This document shows, one piece after another, positions 32,871-43,634 of a DNA stretch of 64,000 nt (its first letter is position 1; every line of letters starts with the position of its first letter). The notes below the pieces were generated by a model, which had not been told where the DNA came from, did not search any database, and worked only from the letters and a program-made list of their open reading frames with translations. Source of the stretch: Malania oleifera (lineage: Eukaryota; Streptophyta; Magnoliopsida; Santalales; Ximeniaceae); the NCBI RefSeq assembly GCF_029873635.1, contig NC_080423.1, positions 89,449,191-89,513,190 on the forward strand, read 5' to 3'. The position numbers were made by a program, and so were the translations under genes.

Positions 32871-33754
32871 TGACACCCCAATTTTAACTAGGCTACCCCA
32901 AGAAGATCCAGCACAATAAAAGTTGGCTTTGTGTCCCGAAAATTGGAGGACCCTTTTGAGAAACCCAACTGAATCTCGGTATGTTTTTAATGAGTCCCAG
33001 TGTTTGTACCGAGTTCCGATGTTTTTACCGAGTCTCGATTTGTGTTCAATTGAGTCCCGATGTTTTTACCGAGCCCTGGTTCGTTTTCAACAAATCCCGG
33101 TGTTTTTACTGAGTCCCGGTGTTTTTACCAAGTCTCAATACGTTTTCACACTTAGAAAAAATCACAAAAATATTTTTTAAACCCATAAAATCATTTCCAT
33201 CCTGAATAAATTCCAAGAACTTCGGGGAATATTACTTTTCACTTAGAAAATTCTATAAAAATTTAAAAACCCTAGGAGTGTATTTTCGTAAACTATTTTA
33301 TCGATTTTGCATCCCGATGATTGCAACAAAGAGCATGGACTCTTCAGAGTATTGGATTACCTCGATTTTGAGGGAATATCTATATGGTATCTTTTTTATG
33401 CATTTTCTTTACACTTTTGATAGGGAGTAATTTCTAAAGGCTTATTAAATTTATTTTGGGATAATGTTTGATTAATTAGGTACCGTTCGCAAGAACGGGC
33501 GCGTAGGGGGTGCTAATACCTTCCTCTCATGTAACCATACTCTCGAGTCCAACTCTGGTGATGCAGACCGATTCTACCCCTAATAGGGTTGCAATCAAGT
33601 GTTCTAACCGCACTCCAAAAGGTTAGTGGCGACTCCATCACACATTATTTTTCCACGAAAATCACATTTTCAAAATCATACATCCATTTTTCCCAGTTTG
33701 CAGCTGCACCCATTTTGCTAGAGTGGTTTTTGGCGGGTCCAAGACGTTGCGACA
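32871..33754 (+). repeat. 5' LTR of the Ogre/Tat-like element
   Basis: 884 bp from TGACACCCC to GTTGCGACA. Positions 32980-33150 hold about eight copies of a GAGTCCCGGTGTTTTTACC-like unit (period about 19-40 bp). Polyadenylation-type R/U5 text follows (CGCAAGAACGGGCGCG near 33490). Confidence 0.65.
32980..33150 (+). repeat. GAGTCCCGATGTTTTTACC tandem words in Ogre-like LTR
   Basis: About eight degenerate copies; the core CCGATG/CCGGTG is followed by TTTTTACC. It is the same class of short-word array seen in the other LTRs of this window, though not palindromic. Confidence 0.7.
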
Positions 33755-33757
33755 GCT

Positions 33758-33775
33758 TGGCGACTCCGCTGGGGA
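33758..33775 (+). other. Primer-binding site, Ogre/Tat type
   Basis: TGGCGACTCCGCTGGGGA lies 3 bp after the LTR end. This differs from the TGGTATCAGAGC sites of the other elements here and is the sequence I remember for Ogre/Tat. Confidence 0.7.
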
Positions 33776-33841
33776 CCCTTGAGAGTCGAGCCAATGACTA
33801 ATTGAGGATTATCCCAAAATTCAAATCTAATAAAGCTTCTC

Positions 33842-36296
33842 TGTAACACCCCGACCCCGAGGGGCCTGGAATATTAACTTTTTACTACTAATTTACAGCG
33901 AAAGCAAAATAAACTTAATTATTACTACACCAGAGCGCTAATTATCCATATTACAATTATTTATTTCAAAAGAAGAAAAATTACACAAGCATAAATAGCT
34001 GGCATCATACTAATATTTCTAATAAATCTTTATTTTTCTATTCCCACCCGCATGCTTGCTAAGCTTGATTTCTAACATGCTCTTCAGAGTTATCTGAAAT
34101 AAAAATATGATTGGAGTGAGACGACGCTCAGTAAGTAAATAAGATTATTATTAGTGTGTGGCCAAAATGAGTTTTTTAAAAATTTTATAAAATAATATTT
34201 AATAATATAACTTCAAAATTTCTTTTACAATAAATATAAATTTAAAAATTTCTGCATAAAACTTTTTTCATTAATTACAACAGTAAAATTTTATAATTAT
34301 ATATTATAACTGTTAAATTAAACTTTTAACTTTAAAACTGTAAAAATATTTAATGATAAATATACATATACTTTTCCTTATATCATCATTTAAGCACCAA
34401 AATGATCATTTTCACATAAACTTATACTTTTCTTCAAATCATTAGTAACTTTGTATACGTAATTAAATGTGTATAAATATATATTATAAAAACCACCCTT
34501 AGGTCTGTTTGACGTAAGTCATGTTTACCCCCATGACTGGGTTGTGCAGTCCGAAGACTGGACTTAACTGGCTAGTCGATTAAACTAAATCAACGTACGT
34601 AAACTTTAAGTGTGATTTTCCTTATTAAGTCCTGGTCCGGAACCACGTGTGCACTCAGGAGAAATCCACTAACATAAATAACCACTTTGTAAACAGTGTG
34701 GGTGCACTCTAATCCGTATAAACTTTAAGCTGCGGTACCGAACATCTATAACTTTGAACTTTCGTTGCCATAACGGGTTTTAAAATCATCTTATTATAAT
34801 TTATGCAATTTAAAATAATATCGTAAAAATCTCATCTTTACTCATATTTTCATAAAAAATGCAACGTAAAAATAAACTCATGCTACACAATTTTTGTGTT
34901 AAAAATATGTATAATTTTATTTTTGAATAGAAAGAAATGCTGAAAATTTATCCGACGGGATTAGAACATTTCATAACCCAAAAATAGATGCAAGTATATT
35001 AAAAATAGAACTGGTATAATTAAATATGCGTAAAAATAAACTCATGGAAATTTTGTGGAACTAATTAACATAATTAAAATTTACTTATAAAATAAACTCG
35101 AGTATAAATTTTAAATAAAAAAAAAACTAACATAATCAAAATTTACTTACCTTCTTCCTTACGAACATTGTAACTATCTCTAAGAAATGAAATCGGAGAG
35201 AGTGGGTGATTGAGAACTTACTCAAAAATTCTCTCTCCAGCACAATTTCTTTCACTCACTAATTCTTCTCTTCCTTGGAAAATTATTGTGAAAAATCAAG
35301 GTTGAGAGCTCCCTATTTATTAGAAAATTTTGGGGAAGAAATGAAATTTACACAAGTGTGGGGAGATGGGTGAAATTATAATTTTTTAAAAATTAAAGAA
35401 TGGGCAAAGGATGGGCAAGGTATGGGTTGAGTATGAGATGGGGATGGAGGCCATGTGGGAGTGCTTGCCACCATTTCCATTAAATAAATTTTTAATTAAT
35501 CACTTACCTAATTAATTAGTCAATTAATTAATTAATTATTTTATTATTTTTCTTAATCATTATTATCATTATTATTATCATTGTTTTTACTTTTAAACTA
35601 TTTTTAGTATTTATTTATTTTATTATTTATTTTTGAATAAGAATTAAATTTGAATTTTGAAAACTCATGTGGGCCCACACAACTTCGAGACCCGAATGGA
35701 TCCTACGTAACTGGAATAACTCTTATACGATTTTATGCATCCTACATAACTTCGAGACTCGTGTAAACCTCCATACGGCTTCGGGACTCATGTGGGCCCC
35801 ACACAGTCTTGTGAGCCTCGCATATGATACCTATATTATTATTATTTTATCATATATTTTTACAAATTATATCAGTCAAAATATTATTTTATGTACTTAT
35901 TTACGTATATAAACAGTGTCTTGTGGCTTCAGGACTCATGTGGACCTCATATAGTATTGTGGGCCCCACATATGATACCTATATTATTATCATCTTATAT
36001 GTATTTTTACAAATTATGTCTGTCAAAACACTATTTTATGTATATATACTTATTTACGTGTACAAATAGTGTCTATCCTGTTTATCCTATGAAATCCATT
36101 TTGACTAGCCCGACCTCCAAGGAGCAACTGAGCCGCAATGGTCTCTGAGCACTCACTAAGACAAGGTCTTTCTTAGGCATCAAACATGGAATCAAAGATC
36201 TTATAGAAAAACACTTCTGTATTGATATTAACTTAATGACCATTTTTATTATTTTATTATTATTGTACTTTAATCATATATATTTGGGTCATCACA
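33842..36296 (-). mobile_element. Solo LTR of a gypsy-type family, nested in the Ogre-like leader
   Basis: Starts TGTAACACCCCG on the plus strand and ends GTCATCACA (minus-strand LTR TGTGATGACC...GGGGTGTTACA). It has a perfect 5-bp duplication TTCTC at 33837-33841 and 36297-36301. It is 2455 bp with no internal coding sequence. The sequence CTCAGTAAGTAAATA near 34125 and ACTTCGAGAC/TTCGGGACTC repeats (35690-35950) are internal landmarks. Ends resemble those of the other gypsy LTRs in the window. Confidence 0.85.
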
Positions 36297-36301
36297 TTCT
36301 C

Positions 36302-37770
36302 AATTGCTCCTTCCCTGTTTATTACATATAGCTCATATGATTATTTTGATTGTAGGTACTTCACAAATAACCACAGTAAGTTAATGAAATGCTTGGCTTT
36401 GCTTGTGTTTTCATTATTTACTGAATAAGCATGCAACTAACTATGAACACCTTGATTCAACATGAGATGATAAGCATGTGATCACTTGTTGCAATGACTT
36501 ATGTAAAGCAAGTGTTAAACTCTGAATAAGAGATGGATGAATGTGGGCCAAAAAGTATAGGCTGAAATGATAAACTCACACACTCTCACAGCCTTATACC
36601 CGGGTTTTTCCCTTACTAGGATTAGAAAGGAGTGTAATAGTGTCAGTTCCCACGTGGCAGGGCCAGTAGGAACCCGCGAACCACTCCGTTCAATGCGAGC
36701 TTTGTCTGGACCTCTATGAGGGAGGATAGAGTTTCAATCTGGGGACCTATTGTTTATAGGGATTAGAGCCTACCCACACATAGTTGTCCAAAATCCTCTT
36801 GCCTAGATAGAGCCTAAGAGAATCCTATGTATATCTAGACTTACCTTGGGGTTGAGACAAGAGCCACATCCTTCTCCACATGTTGTAGTCCGTGTTTTTT
36901 GTACATATGTTTGGAAAATGCTTTGTGTTTACATCCTGCATCCATGTTTTCGCATTCATATCACTTGACCAATGTTTCAAAAAAAACCCGATTCATTTGT
37001 GAAAAATTCAAATTTTTATCTCCCAATGTACCCTGCCATGAGGAAAATGGATCATTCTCGAGATCATTAATGGGTATAGTTTTTTCCGGAACTTTGGCCA
37101 AATGATTATTTAGGTTGCATTGCATGCATCCATGCATAATCCATGCATGAGATTTCCTCTCTAATGTGCTAGTAATCACATTCCAACTTCTAGATAAACC
37201 AAAGTAAAATCAAGAATTTCAACATTGAGCCCACCTCTACCCACCCTTACAAAACCAGAAGTAAGGTGAAAGTTATTGCTAAACAATTGGAAAGCCGGAT
37301 CCTAGGCATAGAGCAGGGGCAGGAGGAATTGAGTAATATGTTGAACATAATACTAGAATTGCTACTGGACAAGGGGAAGGCTGTGTAAGTACAAGGCGAC
37401 AGGGAGGATTTAGACCCTTACAACACTAGAAGGAAAGAAGAAATCATGCAGAATCCGTTGGAAAGCCGGGTGAGGGCTCTTAAGTAGATTCAGGGGAAGA
37501 TCCATTGAGAAATTCAAGAGATTAAGAACCAGGTGGTCAAATTAATGGGGATAACCACCGCTTCATGCAAAACTGTGCAAACCCCAAAACAAGTCGTTAG
37601 TAAGCAGCCCTTATCACAATCGATGGAGTCATTAGCTACCTTGGGCCCCAGCCTGCGCACATTCGTTCTAGTGACCCAAGACCCGTGTTTCCAACCAGAT
37701 AAAGGTGACCATGCATCGCCAGTCGTCATCCCCGATGCCCAAGAAATGGAGCTGACTGAAGAAATGGATG
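36302..37770 (+). other. Ogre-like leader continuation
   Basis: Contains TATACCCGGGTTTTTCCCTT (36595) and short frames of no clear identity. Probably untranslated leader plus the degraded start of gag. Confidence 0.45.
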
Positions 37771-37793
37771 GGGATTAAACCCCTAATTCGGAG

Positions 37794-38330
37794 ATGAACT
37801 GTAGGACTGGAATAGGGGGACAGGGTATGAAGGAAGGAACCCATATCGATTCGAAGGAGGCCTTTAATGCCAACTTAGTGCCAAATTCTGTTCTACCTCC
37901 AAATTTTGAAGTCCCAGACTTTGAGAAGTTCAGTGAGTCCGAAAGTCCCTTAGCTCATCTAGAGATGTATGTCTAAAAAATGGCAGCGCATACTGACAAC
38001 GATGATTTGCTCGCGTACTGCTTCCACAATAGTTTGACAGTGGAGGCTCTAGCATGGTGTAGCCGAATAAAAGTTTGCATCTGTAAGAATTTGATTCGCA
38101 CTTTTATTACTCAATACAGCCATGGTGCAAAGAGCACGAAGGAGAGGATGAGCGAGTACTCTCATCAAAGGAAAAAGATGATAGAACGAGATCACTCTTT
38201 GATTGAAAAAGGGAAGATAGTTCATCCATGTGACAACTCTCTCGAAAAGACATGTGTTGTCTGTTTCCCTAGAGGCACCCCCATAATGGTCTCGATTGGG
38301 CAGTCACCGAAGGAAGAATGAAGGGGCAAT
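37794..38330 (+). pseudogene. Gag capsid region of the Ogre/Tat-like element
   Basis: Frames read NFEVPDFEKFSESESPLAHL, MYV stop KMAAHTDNDDLLAYCFHNSL and TVEALAWCSRI, then LIRTFITQY and ERMSEYSHQRKKM. This is the Tat/Ogre gag pattern (VPDFEKY, HLxMYCRKMA, F-x-x-SLTGAALxWY, FxxQY). A stop codon sits between MYV and KMAAH (37974-37976), and the region after 38280 is frameshifted. Confidence 0.7.
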
Positions 38331-38689
38331 CAATATTGGGCAAGCAAGATACACCAAATCGGAACAGAGCCCTCCAAGAAAGGATGGAAGAAAGAAAGGA
38401 AAGGAAACTGAGAGGATCCAGGGGCTATATCATCATGGGAATCAACACTATGCGCCTAGAAATAATGTTATCTTCAGACCTAACACTGACCAAACAATAC
38501 TGGCATGCGCAAAACCTCTGATTGTTTCTTCCGGGCTTGTACCTGTTTAGTGAAATATTCAAACACGGGATAGAGATATCCAAAGGAAAGTTTGAAAAAT
38601 AGACCCTATCTTGATGAAGTATTCAAAGCTATTCCTTTTGCTATTGGCAAAAATATTAATCTCAACTATTTCAGGGGCCCTTGTCACAA

Positions 38690-38830
38690 CCCCTGTCCCA
38701 AAGTGGTATGACCCAAACGCTCGACCCGAGTACCACACTGGAGCAATAGGTCATTCGATTGAGAAATGCTGGCCTTTTAAGGTGCAGCCGCTAAGAGATG
38801 CCAGATGGTTAGTGCTTGACTCAAAGGAGC
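38690..38830 (+). pseudogene. Gag zinc-knuckle-like block, Ogre/Tat type
   Basis: Reads WYDPNARPEYHTGAIGHSIE then KCWPFKVQPL, matching the Tat/Ogre motif C-x-YHxGAxGHxxExCxxxK, with the first Cys changed to P-E here. A second copy of the motif follows at about 39060-39160 (NPGHAIDHCW). Further coding sequence is absent. Confidence 0.6.
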
Positions 38831-39239
38831 ATGGAGAATGGGGGTCCACCATCAACCAAACCGCGCATGTCAGCACGAAACCCCAGATCATTTCTTGTGG
38901 GCCTTCATCCACCCACCCGAACTTTCAGAAACACCAGGGGGGTCCTAATAGAGTGGAACCAATTTCCATGGCCTATTTAGAAATTTTCCCTTTATTGCTC
39001 GAAAGAAAGATTGTCTTGGTCATCCCTGGAATAGCTGAATGGCATCCCTTCCCGTAGTGGTACAATTCGGATGCCTAGTGTGCATATCACTCCAACAACC
39101 CTGGTCACGCCATTGACCACTGCTGGACACTTAAGCACAAGGTACAGTCACTAAGAGATGCTAAATGTTTGGCATTTGAAGACAAAGAACTTGGTATACA
39201 CAAAGAATCCACTACTTAACCACGACACAGGGCGCGGTT

Positions 39240-39578
39240 AAGACCGATGGATCGAAGAGCCAATTAGAAAAATGAGAAAGAGGGATCATGAAATAGGAGA
39301 TTGTTGTCATTTTGTTTTGAACATTTTGAAATTTGAATTGAATGAAATGCATTTCAGTCTCATCCCATGTCTTTGTTTCAAATGTTGTTCACTTTTGCTT
39401 ACATTTTTCACTGACACAGGAAGCAATTTTACCACAACAGGGGACTTGGAATTAGCAACAAAAATGAAAAATAAAAAATAACAAACAAAAAGAAAAGGAA
39501 AAGGAAAAGAGGAGAAGAAAAGATGTTGGGTGAAAGCCTCAAAACTAAAGTTTGCTGGGAACACCATTGTGATATTAA
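39240..39578. other. Junction region, nothing recognised
   Basis: AT-rich, with an AAAAGGAAAAGG purine run at 39495-39525. It lies between the end of the Ogre-like piece and the copia fragments. Confidence 0.4.
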
Positions 39579-39870
39579 TGCCTTAAAAATATTAAAGGAC
39601 TTTAATTTAGAATATTAAGCTATACCTATTAAGAGTGATAATACGAGTGCTATAAACATTTTTAAAAATCCAATATCACACTCAAGAACCAAGCATATAA
39701 ACATTAGACATCATTTTCTACGAGATCATGTGCAAAAAGAAGATATCTTAATTGAATTCGTAAATACAAATGACCAATAGGCGGATATTTTTACCAAAGC
39801 TCTTCCAGAAGATAGGTTTATATCAATAAGAAGAGAACTTGGCCTATTACATAATAGGGAAGTGGTTTAG
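39579..39870 (+). pseudogene. SIRE-type copia RNase H tail, copy 1
   Basis: Frame with stops reads IPIKSDNTSAINIFKNPISH then SRTKHINIRHHFLRDHV and FTKALPEDRFISIRREL. It is the C-terminal end of a Ty1/copia polyprotein (RNase H), similar to copy 2. It has premature stops (for example, DQWVDIF is changed to DQ stop ADIF). Followed by a tail with GTCGACTGA-type words (39910-40020) and a TATA-like box (40031-40040). Confidence 0.75.
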
Positions 39871-40227
39871 AAAGAATACAAGAAGAAGAAAATTTGAAAT
39901 TTTTTGGGAAGTTGGGCGACTGAGCTTAGTGACCCTAGTCGACTGACAGGCCACTGACTTACAGGAATTCAGTTTCTTTGTCAGTCAAGTGACTGACTTC
40001 TGAGACCCCAGTCGACTAAATCATCAGGGCTTTATATATTTTGAGCATGAAATCCTAATTTCTTTCATTCCAGTCAATTGGACTTGGCTTCTCAACACAC
40101 CCGAACTCATTTTCCTCCATCCCCCTTGCTTCTAAACCTAAAATCTTTCATTAAAATAGTGGAAATCATCTTCCCACATCTTCCCTATATGGATTTCTAT
40201 GGTTTTCTATTGCGTTCGTTCATCAAA

Positions 40228-40260
40228 ATGCCACGGACCAAACGCATAGGTACCTGGTCT
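40228..40260 (+). pseudogene. Start of SIRE env-like frame (very short)
   Basis: MPRTKRIGTWS then stop. ATG-CCA-CGG-ACC-AAA starts similar env-like or third ORFs in SIRE-type elements as I remember them. It precedes copy 2. Too short to be sure. Confidence 0.25.
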
Positions 40261-40329
40261 TGACTAAATCCACAATACAGGCTTATACAGGGTGTAAGAT
40301 AGCTATAAAAAGTACAAGTGGGACTTGTC

Positions 40330-40736
40330 ATTTTCTAGAATGATCTCTAGTGTCTTGGTTTTTTAAGAAACAAAACTCTGCAGCCTTCTTCACGGCTGAA
40401 GCTGATTATGTAGCAGCTGAGAGTTGTTGTGCACAAACATTGTATATGAAACAACAATTAAAAGACTATAATTTAGAATATTCCACCATTCCAATTAAGT
40501 GTGATAACACAAGAGCTACAAACATCTCTAAAAATCCTATATCACACTCAAGAACAAAACACATTGACATAAGACACCACTTTCTAAGAGATCATGTTCA
40601 AAAAGAAGACATCATACTTGAATTTATAAACACAAATGACCAATGGGTGGATATATTTACAAAACCTCTTTTCGAAGAAAGGTTCATATCCATTAGAAGA
40701 GAACTTGAGTTGTTACATAGCAGGGAAGTGATTTAG
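40330..40736 (+). pseudogene. SIRE-type copia RNase H tail, copy 2
   Basis: Reads MSWFFKKQNSAAFFTAEADY, VAAESCCAQTLYMKQQLKDY, then CDNTRATNISKNPISHSRTK and IFTKPLFEERFISIRREL, ending LLHSREVI at the stop codon 40734-40736. It is better preserved than copy 1, with an open frame of about 128 codons and the RNase H Glu/Asp motifs (TAEADY, CDNT). It is a 5'-truncated fragment of a SIRE/Maximus-type copia Pol. A tail with GTAACTGAGC-type words follows (40790-40940) and a TATA-like box (40951-40960). Confidence 0.8.
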
Positions 40737-41107
40737 GCAGGGTTCATATTGAGCAAAATGAGAAATCTAAGAAATCAGGGACTTCAGGTAACTGAGCTTG
40801 GAAGCTTAGGTGACTAAGCATTGTATATTGAAGGTTCAGATGCTTGAGCCAACAAACCTCAGGTAACTGAAGTGCTACTTCTTGTTGAGATTTCAAGTCT
40901 GTAAATCTTCAAGCGATTGAACTTAATCTTTAGGCATCTGAAGTCGCGGGATCTATATATTTAACACGTGAAAACCCCAACTTCAAGCTACTAACTCCTA
41001 CTTCATCACTCATCCGAAGCTCCAACCTTTCATCTTCCTTGCTAGCCATTAAGTGAAATTTTACTATCAATATTTTTCAAACTTTATCATCCCTGTGGAT
41101 TTTGTAT

Positions 41108-41120
41108 CCCCCCCCCCCCC
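41108..41120. repeat. Poly-C run
   Basis: Thirteen or so consecutive C, followed by CTCGTGCCCCCAAAAAAA. Confidence 0.8.
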
Positions 41121-41336
41121 TCGTGCCCCCAAAAAAATTTTCGAACTGTTATTCTTCCTAGTGTGGTAACTGCATGAGCAATTGAGCTGCTTCTACTCAA
41201 CTTGCCTTCAAAAAGAAATAAATCAATGCTGTTGATATCCCAAAAAAAAAAAAATACCATGATACACAATACTTAGATTTTAGTTTTTTATACATTGAAT
41301 GACAAATATTTTCTCTTTATTTTCACTAAAATGACA

Positions 41337-41502
41337 TGTTAGGCCCGGAGGAGCTCATGGGTGGGTTTGATACACATGGTGAACACCAACTTGACCCAAA
41401 AGCTTAAGCCTATTGGGTCTTGGACCCAACCATATATATAAGCACCCATCATCCACTCAATTTTTTCAATGTGGGACAAAGTCACAAGTGGAATTCTCCA
41501 CA
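41337..41502 (-). mobile_element. Solo LTR of the TRIM family
   Basis: 166 bp, TGTTAGGCCCGG...TTCTCCACA, with the family words GATACACATGG, ACCAACTTGACC and AATGTGGGACAAA. Flanked by TGACA (41332-41336) and TGACC (41503-41507), a likely 5-bp duplication with one change. Confidence 0.75.
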
Positions 41503-41625
41503 TGACCATTTTTCCTCTATTTTTATTTTTTCAATTAAAAAAATATTATTTCAGTATGTGAAAAATTAAATGGAGTGCCAATATATTTTAAAATATCAAT
41601 AGCACCTCTAAAAAAACACATATAA

Positions 41626-43603
41626 TGTAATGACCCGAAGAATAATGGTATTTAAATAATAAAGAGAGAGAAAAATAGAAACAGAAACAGAAGGAGGCAG
41701 CAAACTTCGTTAACAAACACTTCGCGTTCATCGATGACGTTGCACTTTGGGCTCATCAACAAGGGTGTCCTTCATCGACATGTAGATACCGAAAATATAT
41801 CTAGGCGACTCTGAATTTCATTAAGGAGGGGTGAAGTTCGTCAACAAGTTGCCTTCTTGACCTCGTTGACGAGGTGACGTGGCTTGTCCACGAGGTGACA
41901 TGGCTTATCGATAAAGGCCACAGTATAAATAGTGTTAAACGAGGATTTTTACGTAGAAATTCAGCAGAATTCTCTCTCTCTCTTTCCTCCCTACGATTCC
42001 TCTTCCTTCTCTCTGCGATTTCGGCCCCTTCGTTCGCCGGATCGACAATATGAGGCCACCACGACGCTCCTGGGGAAGTTCTCCCTAAGTCTGCTGGAGC
42101 AGATCGTCGGTGGGACGGAGTTGAATTTCATCTCAGATTCAGGGTAAGGTCTTTTTTTTTTTTTTTTTTTTTAAAAATTTGACTTTCTAGCAATTGTAGG
42201 AAATATAGTACGCAAGGAAATAGTGATATTTTGTTCTGAGATATTTGATTTTCAGAGTGTTGAATGGGGAGCCCAGCGGGTGCAGGACTTGTCACAGTAG
42301 GCGATTTTAGCAGTAATCAGGTAAGGGAAATATGCTATGTTAGACAAACCTATTATGATTCAGTATAAATTATATGTTTTCAACAAATTATTATTCAAAT
42401 TATTTATGCAGTTTCAGAGCCTGATAATGTTGATATTTAATTGTGTGACATGAGTTAGTATTAGCTCAATACAAGGTTTCCATAATTTTCAGAATACCAT
42501 GATTTTCAGCATATGAGTAGAAACTTATATTTTGCAGTATTTTCAGAATATTATGATATACCTATTTCAAAACCATAATATTTAGTTCATAGAGTAAATC
42601 AGATATTTCAGTTATTTAGATATGCAGATATCTTAGGAACTCAATTATTACAGTTTACTCAACAATTTATATGATGTTATAGTTATTTCAGATGTTACTG
42701 AATCATGATAAAAACAGTATTTTTTTTAGAAATATCAGTTACGTATATAGTATCAGACCCTGATGGACCACATTCAACAGCAGAGTACGGTACCGTATCT
42801 ATATTTAGTTCAGAGTGCAACCCCTATTCAAATAATAGGTGGTATTTACAAGTCGATCGTGCCTATCTTATGGATAGGCTCTCCATTAGATATGAGTTGA
42901 GGGGTCCGATTTGACTGTCGTAGTTCAGTTGACTTACTCTGGTTGGCTAGGCAGGTTAGGTTCCGCCTTAGGGCCGCACAACCCTGTCATGAAGGGTTAA
43001 TTCATGACTTCAGTTATCCATCTAAGGAATTTTCACAGTTATTATTTATATATATTATGATCAGATTTACAGACGACAATTATACTTATAAGTATTATCA
43101 GTATTATAAATAGAACATTTTGAATAATCAGTTTATGTTAAGCTACATAAGCATGTTTTATATGATAACAAGTATTTAGGTATTTCTTATTTTTGTTATA
43201 TATAATATCTTGTTTTAGATCATATTTTCCAAATATATGACTTACTTGTTATACTCTAGTAATAGCATGTTTCTTCTTACTGAGTATCGTCTCATCCCAT
43301 TTAATAGATATTTTTCAGATGATCCAACTAGGCGAGCAGATCAAGTTCACAGGTAGAAGAGTTACAGTGCTACCCTGCCAAGAGGGTGAGAGTGTTTGGG
43401 AAAGAGGATATTTTTGTGTAGCTCTAATTCAGTTATGTATTTATATTTTGGGAGTATTTAGTACTCTGGTATTGTATTGTATATGTATATGATTGTGGAT
43501 ACTTGATTTTAACTTCTCACTGTTTAGGTTAATATTTTATTCCATTAGGAATTATCAGTTTAGTTTAACTTAATATATAAATATATAGAATTTTAGCAGG
43601 TCG

Positions 43604-43608
<5 letters not shown>
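41626..43608 (+). mobile_element. Solo LTR of a gypsy-type family
   Basis: 1983 bp, TGTAATGACCCG...GTCGTTACA, with a perfect TATAA duplication at 41621-41625 and 43609-43613. It contains a GTTGACGAGGTGACGTGG-type word array (41700-41910), a TATA box (AGTATAAATAG, 41922-41932), a CT-run (41972-41986) near the likely start, and TACTGAGTATCGTCTCATCC-like text near 43279. No coding sequence. Confidence 0.85.
41700..41910 (+). repeat. CGTTGACGAGG-word array upstream of TATA box
   Basis: Words such as TTCATCGATGACG, TTCGTCAACAAG and CTCGTTGACGAGG every 20-30 bp up to the TATA box at 41922. Same class and position as the arrays in the chromovirus LTRs (11080-11290). Confidence 0.75.

Positions 43609-43613
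<5 letters not shown>

Positions 43614-43634
<21 letters not shown>

Larger units (their letters stand above)
32871..39230 (+). mobile_element. Ogre/Tat-like Ty3/gypsy element, 5' part only
   Basis: Begins with a TG...CA LTR (32871-33754), followed 3 bp later by TGGCGACTCCGCTGGGGA, the primer-binding site I associate with tRNA-Arg use in Ogre/Tat elements. A long leader follows, then gag-like frames (37780-38330) and a CCHC-like block. No protease, RT or integrase is present and there is no 3' LTR, so the element is cut at about 39230. A solo LTR of another family (33842-36296) is nested in the leader. Clade assignment comes from memory of the PBS and gag words. Confidence 0.7.

Noticed and set aside
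36961..37179. 72-codon frames on both strands in the Ogre-like leader
   Set aside because: Frames overlap on both strands without domain similarity; likely chance.
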